NCBI RefSeq assembly: GCF_009695745.1
Contig: NZ_VUNH01000001.1
Location: 248,001 to 312,000 of the forward strand
Direction of reading: 5' to 3'
DNA from: Pyramidobacter porci
Lineage (GTDB): Bacteria > Synergistota > Synergistia > Synergistales > Dethiosulfovibrionaceae
DNA length: 64,000 bases
This document shows positions 7,515 to 20,200 of this stretch, one piece after another (the first letter of the stretch is position 1; each line of letters opens with the position of its first letter). The notes beneath the pieces were generated by a model that saw nothing but the letters and a program-made list of their open reading frames with translations, had not been told where the DNA came from and did no database searches. Made by a program: the position numbers and the translations under genes.

Positions 7515-8807
7515 ATGAAACGGATTGTGCGGGCGGTTCTTCTTGCGGGCGCTCTCTTCTGTCCCGCCGGGCTGCGCGCCCAGGATCTTTCCATCGAAGA
7601 AGCGATCGCCACGGCCTTGAAACAGAGCCCGACGCTCAACGCCCGGCGGCAGGAGCTCAACAAGGCCAAAGGCAGCATCGTGCAGGCCCAGGGAAATTTT
7701 CTGCCGCGGCTGAGCCTGACCGGCCAGTACAGCGACAACCGCTCCCCCACCGTCAGCGGCGGTTCGCGAACCGACAGCGTCAGCGGCGGCATCGCGCTGA
7801 CGCAGAGTCTTTACGCCGGCGGCAGATACACAGCCCAGCAGCGTCAGGCGCAGGCGACGCTGTCGCAGGCGGAGCTCGGCGTGCGGGAGGCGGAAGAGGC
7901 GCTGGCCGTAAACGTTTACGACGCCTTTTACGGCGTCATCCTCGCGCGCGAGAAAGTGGCCGCGGCGCAGGACGCCGTGGAAACGTCCCGCACTCACCTG
8001 CGGGAAGTCCGGCAGATGCTCGGGGTCGGCCTGGCCAATCAGCTCGAAGTGATCCGCGCCGAGCAGCAGCTCAGCGCCAACGAGGCGGCGCTGGCTTCCA
8101 GCCGCGGCGCCTTCGACGCCGAGCGCATCACGCTGCTGAACTTGATGGGGCTGGCGCCTTCCAGCGCGCTGCTCCCCAAGGGCCCCCTCGAACTCGCCGC
8201 CCCCCGGGGCACGGCGCAGCAGTCCGTCGCGCTGGCGCAAAAACAGCGCGCCGATGTCGCCATGCTGGAAAAACAGATCGCGATCCAATCGGAACAGATC
8301 AAAATCGTCCGCAGCGCCGCCAAGCCCTCTTTCGACCTCAGCGCGACCGCCGACTACTCCGACCCATATCATAACCGGGACGCCGGCGACGACTCCTGGA
8401 AAGCGACGCTGACCCTCGAAATCCCGCTCTACGACCGCGGCCAGACCCGCGGTGAGGTCATGAAGGCGAAGGCCGTTCAGGAGCAGAACAAACAGGCGCT
8501 GCGGCAGAAAGAGCTGGACGTCCTTTCGGAGATCGAGCTGGCCTGGGTCGAGATCGGCGACAGCGCCGTCCAGGTCGAAGCGCACCGCAAATCGCTGGCA
8601 TTGGCCCGGGAGACGCTGCGCCTCTCTCAGGTCGGTTTTCGCGAGGGGGTGACGCCGCAGCTCGACCTGCTGGAAGCCCAGTCGAACCTGACGGCGGCGC
8701 GCAAGGATTACAGCCAGTCGCTCTTCGACCATCTGATGAAAGTCGTCGCGTTGAAACGCGCCGAGGGAGCCTTGATTGCCTGGACGCTGGAAGGGGAAAA
8801 AAGATGA
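7515..8807 (+). CDS. TolC-family outer-membrane efflux protein
   Basis: The outer-membrane channel of the tripartite pump, 430 residues. A Sec signal peptide is visible (MKRIVRAVLLAGALFC followed by AGLRAQD, likely cleavage after about residue 22), without a lipobox cysteine at the cleavage site. Two internally similar halves rich in long alpha-helical segments (EEAIATALKQSPTLNARRQE and SLALARETLRLSQVGFREGV) are characteristic of the OEP domain. It starts one base after the pump stop codon and its stop overlaps the adaptor start (ATGA), so the three genes are translationally coupled. Confidence 0.93.
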   Translation: MKRIVRAVLLAGALFCPAGLRAQDLSIEEAIATALKQSPTLNARRQELNKAKGSIVQAQGNFLPRLSLTGQYSDNRSPTVSGGSRTDSVSGGIALTQSLYAGGRYTAQQRQAQATLSQAELGVREAEEALAVNVYDAFYGVILAREKVAAAQDAVETSRTHLREVRQMLGVGLANQLEVIRAEQQLSANEAALASSRGAFDAERITLLNLMGLAPSSALLPKGPLELAAPRGTAQQSVALAQKQRADVAMLEKQIAIQSEQIKIVRSAAKPSFDLSATADYSDPYHNRDAGDDSWKATLTLEIPLYDRGQTRGEVMKAKAVQEQNKQALRQKELDVLSEIELAWVEIGDSAVQVEAHRKSLALARETLRLSQVGFREGVTPQLDLLEAQSNLTAARKDYSQSLFDHLMKVVALKRAEGALIAWTLEGEKR

Positions 8808-9892
8808 AAAAGCGTTTCTGTCTGATACCGCTGCTGACGCTGGCAATGCCTCTTTTTCGGCCGGCCCCGCTTGCGGCCGCCCCCGCCGGGCCGGCTTATG
8901 TGCGGACCAAAGTGCTGCACGCCGACGCGACGATCCGCGAGGGCTTCACGCAAAACACCTCGCTCGAGGCGCTTCAGCGCGTCGTCCTCTATCCGCGCGT
9001 CACGGGACGGCTGGAAAAACTGACCGTCGCCAAGGGCGCCGTCGTCGAAAAAGGCCAGCAGATCGCCGTCCTCGCCCACGCCGAGCAGGACGCCCAGATC
9101 GCCGCGGCCCGGGCCGCGGTCGCCCGCACTCGCGCCGAGTGGGCCAACGCGCAGATCGAGCTGCAGCGGTACCAACGTCTGAAAAAGGAAGGCTTCAGCA
9201 CGCAGCAGCTGCTCGACAGCAAAGACACGGCCTACCGAAGTGCCCGCGCGCAGTACGATGCCGCTAAATCCGATCTGGACCGCCTCACGGTCACCCGCGA
9301 CGAATACATCATCACCGCCTCGATCGCCGGCACCGTGCTGAACGATTACGCCCTCGCCCCCGGCGCCATGCTCTCCCCCAACACGCCCGTGGCGGAACTG
9401 GCCGACCTGAACGTTATCAAGGCGACCTTCCGCGTGCCGGAAAAGCGCTTTTATTCCGTCCGTCCGGGCATGTCCGTGCTTCTCTCTCTCGACGCCCTCC
9501 CCAGGGAAGAGTTCAGGGCGCAGATCGTTAAAGTCGACGATTACATCGATCCGCAGTCCCGCACCGCTGCCGTGGAAGCGCAGTTGGAGAACGCCGCGGC
9601 GGGCGACAAACTCCGCCCCGGCATGTTCGGCCGCGCCTTCGTCGTCGAACGGGAAGCCGCCGGCGCGTTCGTCGTGCCGACGAGCGCGCTGCGCCTCGAC
9701 CGCGCCGCCGATCCGGAAAACAACGAACTGGTGCTGCACGACCATGGCGCGGCGAAAGTCGTCAAGGTCAAAACCGGCATCTCGCAGGGAGTCGACGTGC
9801 AGATCCTGGCGGGCCTGAAAGACGGCGACGAAGTGATCGTCTTCGGCGGCAACGCCCTCAAAGACGGCGATCCCGTCAGGCTGATGCAATAG
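8804..9892 (+). CDS. Periplasmic adaptor (membrane fusion) protein of RND pump
   Basis: A 362-residue HlyD/AcrA-type adaptor joining the inner-membrane pump to the TolC channel. It has a hydrophobic signal sequence (about residues 5-26, ending LAAAPA) with no lipobox cysteine, so it is probably a soluble or signal-anchored adaptor rather than a lipoprotein. The lipoyl half-motifs are VLYPRVTGRLEKLTVAKGA and ASIAGTVLNDYALAPGAML, separated by an alpha-hairpin (about 90-165). The beta-barrel and membrane-proximal domains follow (VRPGMSVLLSL, LRPGMFGRAFVV, GLKDGDEVIVFG). The start overlaps the TolC stop by four bases. The adaptor is last in the operon, whereas most RND operons place it first. Confidence 0.93.
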   Translation: MKKRFCLIPLLTLAMPLFRPAPLAAAPAGPAYVRTKVLHADATIREGFTQNTSLEALQRVVLYPRVTGRLEKLTVAKGAVVEKGQQIAVLAHAEQDAQIAAARAAVARTRAEWANAQIELQRYQRLKKEGFSTQQLLDSKDTAYRSARAQYDAAKSDLDRLTVTRDEYIITASIAGTVLNDYALAPGAMLSPNTPVAELADLNVIKATFRVPEKRFYSVRPGMSVLLSLDALPREEFRAQIVKVDDYIDPQSRTAAVEAQLENAAAGDKLRPGMFGRAFVVEREAAGAFVVPTSALRLDRAADPENNELVLHDHGAAKVVKVKTGISQGVDVQILAGLKDGDEVIVFGGNALKDGDPVRLMQ

Positions 9893-9935
9893 CGAAAGAG
9901 GAAGGAACCGGCACGGTTCCTTCCTCTTTCGCTAT
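9889..9935. terminator. Bidirectional 21-bp hairpin between efflux operon and aminopeptidase
   Basis: A perfect 21-bp stem (9889-9909 pairing with 9915-9935, core GCGAAAGAGGAAGGAACC) with a 5-base loop. It includes the stop codon of the adaptor gene and ends 14 bases from the end of the convergent aminopeptidase gene. There is no clear U-run on either side, so it may act by blocking 3' exonucleases as much as by terminating. Confidence 0.7.
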
Positions 9936-9949
9936 CGTTACAACCTCGT

Positions 9950-11266
9950 TCATTCCAGCTCGATTCGTCCGTCGGCGCCGTGGCGGAAGCTTTTGCCGTA
10001 GAACGCGCGCGCGGCTTCGATCAGGTATTCGGCGTCCTTGACGCCGCCCACTTCGCAGCAGCTGTGCATGGCCAGCTGCGGCAGGCCGATGTCGACCGTC
10101 GGCACCGACAGGTGCGAACCGCTGATGTTGCCCAGCGTCGAACCGCCCGGCAGGTCGGCGCGGTTGCTGTAGCGCTGCACCGGCACGCCGGCCAGTTCGC
10201 ACAGCCGCGTGAAGACCGCACCGGAAAGGCCGTCGGTCGTGTACTTCTGCGCGGCGTTGTACTTGATGACGACGCCGCCGTTCAGCACCGGGGACTCGTT
10301 GCCGTCGGCGTATTCGGAATGGGCGGGATGGATCGCGTGGGCGTTGTCGGCGGAAATCATGAAGCTGTCGGCGACGGCCGCGCCGCGCTCGTCGGCGCTC
10401 ATGCCCAGACTTTCGCAGATGCGGCCGACGGTGTCCTCCAAAAAGGTGGAATTGGCACCCTGGCGGCTGCCGCTGCCCACCTCTTCGTTGTTGAAGACGC
10501 AGAACAACGGCGCCGAGGCGGACGGTTCGCTTTCGCTCTCGACAAAGCCGGTGTAGCAGCAGAACACGCACTCGAGGTCGTCGAGCCGCGGCGAGGCGAT
10601 GAACTCTTCGTTCAGTCCCACCAGCGTGCCGGGCGTACGCGGATAAAGGAACAGCTCCGTCGAAACCACGTCGTCCGCGCCGACGCCCGCGGCCTCGGCG
10701 ACCAGACGGCGGAACGCGCCCTCCTCGCCCGCCGCGGCAAACAGCGGCAGCATGTCGACGTTGGCTTTCAGCTCCACGCCCTTGTTCATTTCCCGGTTCA
10801 TGTGGATGGCCAGGCTGGGGATGACGAGCAGGTCGCGGTCGATGTCGATCAGTTTGGAGGCAATCCCCGCGCCCTCTTTGACGAAGACGCGCCCGGCCAC
10901 GGACAGCGGCTTGTCGAGCCAGGAGCGCATGATGGCCCCGCCGTAGCCCTCGACGCTGAGGCGTACCGTATTGCCCGCGGAAGGCACTTCGGCGTTCTGG
11001 CGCAGCTTGAACGTCGGCGAGTCGCTGTGCGAGGCCGTCAGCATGAAGCCGCGCAGCTCGCCCGCGGGGAGCCGGAACGCGATCAGCGACGACTCGCCGC
11101 GCGTTACGAAATATTTGCCGCCGCGCTCGAGCGTCCATCGTTCGGACTCGCGAAGCGGCGCGTAGCCTTTTTTCCGCAGTTGCGAAGAAAGATTTTCGAT
11201 CGCCTGGTAACACGTGGGACTGTTGTCGAGAAAGTCGATCAGCCGCCGCGAAACGTCGTTTTTCAT
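9950..11266 (-). CDS. apeB: M18 family aminopeptidase (ApeB / aspartyl aminopeptidase-like)
   Basis: A cytoplasmic zinc aminopeptidase of 438 residues, normal for M18. Metal-binding and catalytic regions are visible: TASHSDSPTFK (His80), LDDLECVF, VFNNEEVGSGSRQGA, SADNAHAIHPAHSEYAD, and the C-terminal GSTLGNISGSHL with LPQLAMHSCCEVGG. The family removes N-terminal residues, often acidic ones, from peptides. The ATG at 11266 is chosen because of a GGAGGG six bases upstream and agreement with the family N-terminus; an upstream ATG at 11308 would add 14 unrelated residues. It is monocistronic, divergent from clpB, and convergent with the efflux operon. Confidence 0.94.
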   Translation of the reverse strand: MKNDVSRRLIDFLDNSPTCYQAIENLSSQLRKKGYAPLRESERWTLERGGKYFVTRGESSLIAFRLPAGELRGFMLTASHSDSPTFKLRQNAEVPSAGNTVRLSVEGYGGAIMRSWLDKPLSVAGRVFVKEGAGIASKLIDIDRDLLVIPSLAIHMNREMNKGVELKANVDMLPLFAAAGEEGAFRRLVAEAAGVGADDVVSTELFLYPRTPGTLVGLNEEFIASPRLDDLECVFCCYTGFVESESEPSASAPLFCVFNNEEVGSGSRQGANSTFLEDTVGRICESLGMSADERGAAVADSFMISADNAHAIHPAHSEYADGNESPVLNGGVVIKYNAAQKYTTDGLSGAVFTRLCELAGVPVQRYSNRADLPGGSTLGNISGSHLSVPTVDIGLPQLAMHSCCEVGGVKDAEYLIEAARAFYGKSFRHGADGRIELE

Positions 11267-11406
11267 GGGGATCCCTCCGCCGTCATCGCAAAATTTTTTT
11301 TCGATCACACAAGATCATTGCCGCCGCACGCATCATAGCACGATCGCTTGGAATTGCCAAATCGCCGCAAAAGGTCAATAAAAAGCAAAAAATTTCTCGA
11401 AAACTC

Positions 11407-11435
11407 TTGACTGACCAATGTTGACCATATATAAT
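11407..11435 (+). promoter_or_regulatory. Sigma-70 promoter of clpB
   Basis: TTGACT (11407-11412), a 17-base spacer and a perfect TATAAT (11430-11435) lie 43 bases before the clpB ATG. No CIRCE-type inverted repeat (GAGTGCTAA) is seen here; instead the spacer carries a tandem TGACC-type repeat annotated separately. Confidence 0.75.
11410..11426 (+). promoter_or_regulatory. CtsR-like tandem repeat operator in clpB promoter (candidate)
   Basis: Two heptads, ACTGACC (11410-11416) and GTTGACC (11420-11426), are separated by three bases. The layout is that of the reverse complement of the CtsR operator (two GGTCAAA heptads three bases apart), with two mismatches in one heptad and one in the other. 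They overlap the -35 box and spacer, where a repressor would block RNA polymerase. CtsR is best known from Firmicutes, and its gene is not in this window. Confidence 0.35.
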
Positions 11436-11477
11436 GCAGCTGTGAAAAAGAAGCGCACCCCGAAAGGAGGGTTCTCC

Positions 11478-14087
<2,610 letters not shown>

Positions 14088-14093
14088 CGGTAT

Positions 14094-14140
14094 CAAAAAC
14101 AAAAAGGTCACGGCATTTTGCCGTGACCTTTTTGTTTTTG
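14094..14140. terminator. Bidirectional terminator between clpB and the giant adhesin gene
   Basis: A 21-bp stem (14094-14114 with 14120-14140): the core AAGGTCACGGC pairs with GCCGTGACCTT, flanked by A-rich and T-rich arms that provide a U-run in both directions. It lies 7 bases after the clpB stop codon and about 70 bases from the end of the minus-strand adhesin gene. Confidence 0.88.
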
Positions 14141-14211
14141 TTTTGCGAAACGAGCGCCGGAGTGCGGGATGATACGTTTTTCCCGATCCGCGCGTCCTGG
14201 CCGCGTCTGTC

Positions 14212-17200
14212 CTATCGCCGCGAAGCGCGAAGCAGACGCCTCATTTCCTCCATGTTCGCCCTCAATTCCGCCTGCATCGCCTTCAGTTCGGCGATCTCCT
14301 GGCTCTGCAGCGCGTTCGTTTCGGCCTGCTGGACGTTTGTCCGTTTCAGCGAGGCCACCTGCGCCTGCAATTCGGCGTTCTCCTTCTGCATCACGTAGAC
14401 GCTGTTCATGGGACCGGAACGATAACGCGCGGGGATCTTTTCCTTGTCCTCCTTGCGCCCGATCTTCCACGTCAGTCCGGCGTTGGCCATCGACTCGCCG
14501 TGGTGCGAGACCGACACGCCGGCGTGCACCATGAAGTCTTCCTTCACGTAATGCGCAAAGCCGAGCGCCAAGGCGTACTCGCCCTTGTAGGCTCCGAATC
14601 CGGCCATCAGCTGGCTGGGTTCGACGGGGTCGTAGTGCATCGGTTTCAGGGCGCTCAAAGCCGAGCCGAGCGCGCCGGTGGTCTTGATGCTGCCTCTCAG
14701 TTCGCCCATCTGGTTGTAGACGTTGCCGAAGTTGTTGTAGACGTTGGTGAACTGCTTGTCCACCGCGCTGAGGGCATCGCCGACGTTGTGGTACGTGCCG
14801 CCGCGGATGTTGTAGGTGGGAGCGGAGACGGAACCGTCGACGTTGATCGTGGAGCCGCCGCCGAAGTGATTGGAGACGCTTGACGAGACGCCCCACAGCT
14901 GCGAGCCGTTGACGGCGTCGGCGCTGGTCTGGCTGACTTCGCCCTTGGCGACGTTGACGACTTTGTTGCCGGTGGCGTCGAAGCCTTTGGCGGTGACTTT
15001 GCCGGTGAAGGTGGGGGCGTCGACGACGCCGATCTTGAGGGCTCCGGAGTCGTTGCTCAGCTTGATGTTGCTGCCCGTCTTGAAGTTGAGGACGTTGTCG
15101 TTCTTGCTGACGGTCTTCACTTTCACGCCGTCGATCTGGGCGTCCCAACTCTTCAACGTGTCGGCGGAGACAGCGGCAATTTTGTCGTCCACGGCTTTAA
15201 GCTGATCTTCGGTAGCCGCCTGGCCGGAGGTGATAGTGAGAGGGTTCCAGGTTGTATTGGTCAGGCCGTTGATCGTGCCTTTGCCGTCCTTGTTGATCGT
15301 GAGCTTGTTTGTCGTCCCCGTGACGTCGAATTTCAGCTCGTTCTTGAGGGCGACGACGAGTTTCTTCTCGCCGGAGGTCTCGGTAACGACTTTGGTCTCG
15401 GTGTTGACTCCGTCGCCGGCGACATGCACGGATTCGCCCAGTTTTCTGCTGACGGTGCCGCTGTCGTCGGCCGAGAGGGCGAAGCCCTTGTCCGTCAGAT
15501 TGGAACTGGCGTTCTCGATCGCTTTCTTCACGTCGCCGATGTTGGCCGCATTGGTGTCGACATCTCCGCCGCTTCTCACGTTGGTGATCTGCAGACCGCC
15601 CATGTTCACTTCTGTCTTGGTGATCTTGGGGCCGCCGGTGATCGTCAGGCCGCTGCTGTTAAGCAGAGTATCGCCGATGGTCAGACTGCCGGCGTTTGTC
15701 AGGTTCAGGTTCTGCGCCAGCTGGATCTTCAGCTTGCCGTCGTCGTTGTTCACGCCGATGTTGGCGTCCGTCAGTTTGGTCGCGTCCGCGCCGCCGACGA
15801 TGTCGAGCGTGCTGTTCAGTTTCTTCTTGATGACTTTGCTCGCGTCGCTCTGGCCGTCGTCGCCGGCGTACTTCATGCCGTCGTCCAGCGTCGCCACGTC
15901 GTGCGTGTTGCCATCCTTATCTTCGTACACGATACGGGTCAGCGTCGTCCCCGGCGCGCCGTCCACTCCCGGAGCTCCTTCGTGCACATGGATATCCGCA
16001 GACGCCCCGTCTTTCCCGTTCAGCCCGATATGCCCGTCCACGCCGTTCTGTCCGGCGGGGCCTTCGCTCCAGATCGTCACGCCGTCCTTGCCGTTGGCTC
16101 CGGCGACGCCGATTTTGCCGTCTTTGCCGTCCTTGCCCACCGTGATACTTTCCGCTTTCAGGTTCTTGTTCAGCAGGATGTCGATGGTGGTGTTGCCGTC
16201 AGAGTCCTGAGCGATCTTGGTCTTGAGGTTCTCGCCGGAGTACTTGTCGTCGTCCTCGGCGCCTGCACCCTGGATCTTCACCGTGCTGCCCAGTTTGTTC
16301 GTCACATCTGCGCCGCTGTTGGCGCCAAATATTAGGCCTTTAGCCGTAATACCGGTAGTTGCCTTGTACAGCTGGCTGCCGTTAACTGCATCCGTAGAAC
16401 TGGAATCTACCGCGCCGTCAGCTACGTTGACAATCTTCTGGCTGTTGGCGTTCAGGCCATCTTTATTGGCATAGGTCTTGCCGTTGATGGTCAGACTGCC
16501 TTCTGCACCCAGATTCAGATCTTTTGCCAGACGGACTTTCAGGTTGTTGGAACCGTCCGACACCACGCCGATGTTGTCGTCATCCGTCAGCTTGGATGCG
16601 TCGGCGATTCCGCCGATCACATTCACCTGTTCGTTCAGATGTTTCTTGATCACCGCCCCCGTGTCTCCGCCGTACTTCATGCCGTCGTCCAGCGTCGCCA
16701 CGTCGTGCGTGTTGCCATCCTTATCTTCGTACACGATACGGGTCAGCGTCGTCCCCGGCGCGCCGTCCACTCCCGGAGCTCCTTCATGCACATGGATATC
16801 CGCAGACGCCCCGTCTTTCCCGTTCAGCCCGATATGCCCGTCCGCGCCATCCTGCCCCGCAGGGCCTTCGCTCCAGATCGTCACGCCGTCCTTGCCATTG
16901 GCTCCGGCGACTCCGATCTTGCCGTCTTTGCCGTCCTTGCCGACCGTAATGGTTTCCGACTTCAGGTTCTTGTCCAACCCTACAAGCAGATTGCCATTGC
17001 TGTCCACGATCGTTCTGACATTGGACGTATCGTATTCAGTGTCTGCCTTCGCACCGGTCCCCTTAATGGTCATGATGCCATTCAGCTTCTTCGTGACTTC
17101 TCCCGTGTTACCCGCGAATTTCAGACCGTCGTCCATTGTCGCGACCTGATGGTCGCCCTTCTCATCCGTGTAGTAGATGCGGGTCATCTCGGTGGCGCTC

Positions 17201-20200
17201 AGGTTCTTCGCCGGATCGAGGCTGGCGGGGCCGGCATTGATGCCGATGTCAGCATGAGCGTTCTTGCCGTCGGAACCCTTCGGGCCGGTCAGGCCGATCT
17301 TGCCTTCCGTTCCATCTGCGCCGTCCTTGGCATAGATGGTGACGCCGTCTTTGCCGTCTTCACCCTTGATGCTGATCCCGTCCTTGCCATGGATCACAAC
17401 GGATTGACCGTCTTTGCCGTTGATACCGATGGAACCGTCTTTGCCGTCGGCCCCAGCCTTGCCCAGTACGAGATCGTCCTTGACGTTGACCTTGTACGGA
17501 TTGGCAGCCGTGCCTTCGCCTTCGACAGTCGTATTATGGCCGTCTTTCAGGATCGTCTTGCTGTTGGCAATCTGTGCAGTCAACTGGCCATAGTTGACGG
17601 CATCGGTCGGATCCGAGCCGTTAGCCACGTTGGCGATCTTCTGGTCGTTGGCGTTCAGTCCGGCGTTCGTCACGTAGGTCTTGCCGTTGATGGTCAGGCC
17701 GCCGTTGTTGATCACGGTCGCGCCCGTGGTTACGCTGCCGGTCGCGCCAAGATCGATGTCTTTCTTCAGTTTTACGTTCAGCTGCGTTCCATCCGAAGCC
17801 ACGCCGATATTGTTTTCGGTCAGATCGGCGGTTGCGCCGCCTTTGATGTTCAACTGCTCGCCCAGCTTCTTGTTGATCTTCGCGCCGGAGTCGCCACCGA
17901 AATCAAGGCCTTTGTCGATCGTGTTGTTGATGTTCGTAATCGACGAATTATTGCTGATGTCGATGGTCTCGCCCAACTTCGGGTCGGCTTTCACGGTTAC
18001 AACGGGGATGGAATCGGTTCCGGCCACTTCGACGGCGATTTTGTCCGTCTCGCCCTTGAACTGGATCTCGGGCACGCCGCTCTTGCCGATGGTAAGGGTC
18101 TTGGTATTGGCGGACGTGCCGTCGCTCACCTTGAACTTGCCGTCGATGTTGGTCACCGGATTGCTGGTGGTGTTGTTGATCTGGTTGATGACGTCGCCGG
18201 TGATGTTCTGCACGAGTTTGGTCTTGTCGATGCCGTAGGTGACTTTCGTGCCCGCCAGGCCGACGGTCATCGTGTCGTCGGCCGTCGCGAACTCGACGGT
18301 CGGGGCCGTAGCTCCGCCCAGCGCCACGTTGTTCGTGGTGCCGCCAGCTTTGAGGTCGAAACCGGCTTTCAGCGCGTTCACCGTCGTGTTGTTGCTGATG
18401 TCGATGGTCTCGCCCAGCTTCGGGTCGGCTTTCACGGTTACGGTCGCTCCGTCGGCGGCGTTGGCTACCTCGACGGCGATCTTGTCCGTCTCGCCTTTGA
18501 ACTGGATGTTCTGTTTGGCCGTGCCGCCGAGGGTGATGTCCTGTTTCGTGCCCGCCTCGTTGCTGACGGTGAAGCCGCCCTTGAGGTTGCTGATGTCGGT
18601 GGTGTGATTGTTCACCGTGGTGGTCAGGGTGCTGATGTCGGTCTTGTTCTGCTGGACGGTGGCGTTGTTGGTGATGGCGGTGTTCAGCTCTGTGGCGTTG
18701 ACTTTGTACTTCACGCCGTTGCTGCCCACTTCCGACTCGATCAGGCTGCCGTCGCCCTCGAACTTGATGGTCTGCGTTCCCGTTTTGTCCGCAGTGATCG
18801 TCTGCGTGCCGGTTCCGGCGTCGGCGATCTTGAATTTCGCTTCGACGTTGTTGATCACGGTGGAGCTGTTGTTGATGGTATTTCCCAGCGCCGCACCATC
18901 AAGGCCGATGGTCAGACCGCCGGCGGTTACCTTCGTGGTGACGCCGTCAGCGCCGGTCACGACCAGCGGGGTGACGGAATCGATCACTTTCGTGCCCGGC
19001 GTGCTCTCCGCGTCCTGGATCGTCCATTTGGCGGCGGCGCCGATGGTGGTGGAAATGTTGTCGATCTTCGTCTTGGTGGCGTCGTCCAGGCCGATGGTCA
19101 TCTTCTTGGCGGCGCTGTCGTACTCCGTTTCCACGTAGTTCTTCCCGGCGAATTCCAGCGTATTTCCCGCCTGGATCGCGCCTTGATTCGCACCCGCCTT
19201 AACATTGAAGCCTGCTTGCAGGTTGGTAATATCCGTCTTATTCTGGTTTACTGTCGTGTTGTTGGTGATGGCGTTGTTCAGCGCCGTCGTGTCGAGATTG
19301 TACTTCACGCCGTCGGCGGTCATCGCAGACTTGATGTAAGTTCCGTCGCCTTCGAACTTGACGGTCGGTTCGGTGTCTTTGGCGAGCGTCACGGTTTTCT
19401 GAGCGCCGCTTTCCGCGGTCACGCCGAACTTGGCGCTGATGTTGATGACCGGGTTGGTCGTGGTGTTGTTGATCTGGTTGATCACGTCGCCGGTGATGTT
19501 CTGCACGAGTTTGGTCTTGTCGATGCCGTAGGTGACTTTCGTGCCCGCCAGGCCGACGGTCATCGTGTCGTCGGTCGTCGCGAACTCGACGGTCGGCTTC
19601 GTGCCGCCCAGGGCGACGTTCGACGTCGTAGTCCCGGCTTTGAGGTCGAAACCTCCCTGCAGTTTGGTGATGTTGGTGGCATTGTTGGTGATGTTGCCGG
19701 CGTTGGCGGTCACGCGATTATCCAGGTTGGTGATCGCGCTGTTGTTGCTGATGTCGATGTTGGTCCCGAGGTTCGGATTGGCCGATACGGTCACTTTCGC
19801 GCCGTCGGCCGCGTTGACCACCGTCACGTCGATCTTGTTGGCTTCGCCCACGAACTGGATGTTCTGTTTGGTCGTTCCGCCGAGGGTGATGGTCTGTTTC
19901 GCGCCTGTCGCGCCGCTGACGGTGAAGCCGCCCTGCAACGCAGTGATGTCCGTGGAGTTCTGCTCGACTTTGTTGTTCACGGCTTTTAGCTGAGCCACGT
20001 TGACAGCGTCGCTGTCTTCTTTTCCGGCCGCGACGTTGACGATCTGGCGGGTACCCGCAGCACTACCGATGGAGAGCGCGCCGAGGTCGCCCTTCACGGT
20101 CGCTTGCACATTGGCGTCGTCGTTGAGATAGACATCGTTAGGAGCCGCCGTGCCACGGTCGGCTGTGCTGGAGGAACCGATTGCAACGCTGTTGCCGACA

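Noticed and set aside
11267-11477. CIRCE (HrcA) element upstream of clpB
   Set aside because: No TTAGCACTC-N9-GAGTGCTAA-like inverted repeat is present in the gap.
15867-17470. CRISPR-like repetition
   Set aside because: The repeats are in frame with the adhesin, have no regular short repeat with unique spacers, and encode Gly-rich stalk modules.
16639-19989. An 1,116-codon open frame on the plus strand inside the adhesin gene
   Set aside because: It is antisense to the repetitive stalk region. Its composition (Val/Asp/Gly/His/Arg-rich repeats) reflects the complement of the repeats, not a protein family.
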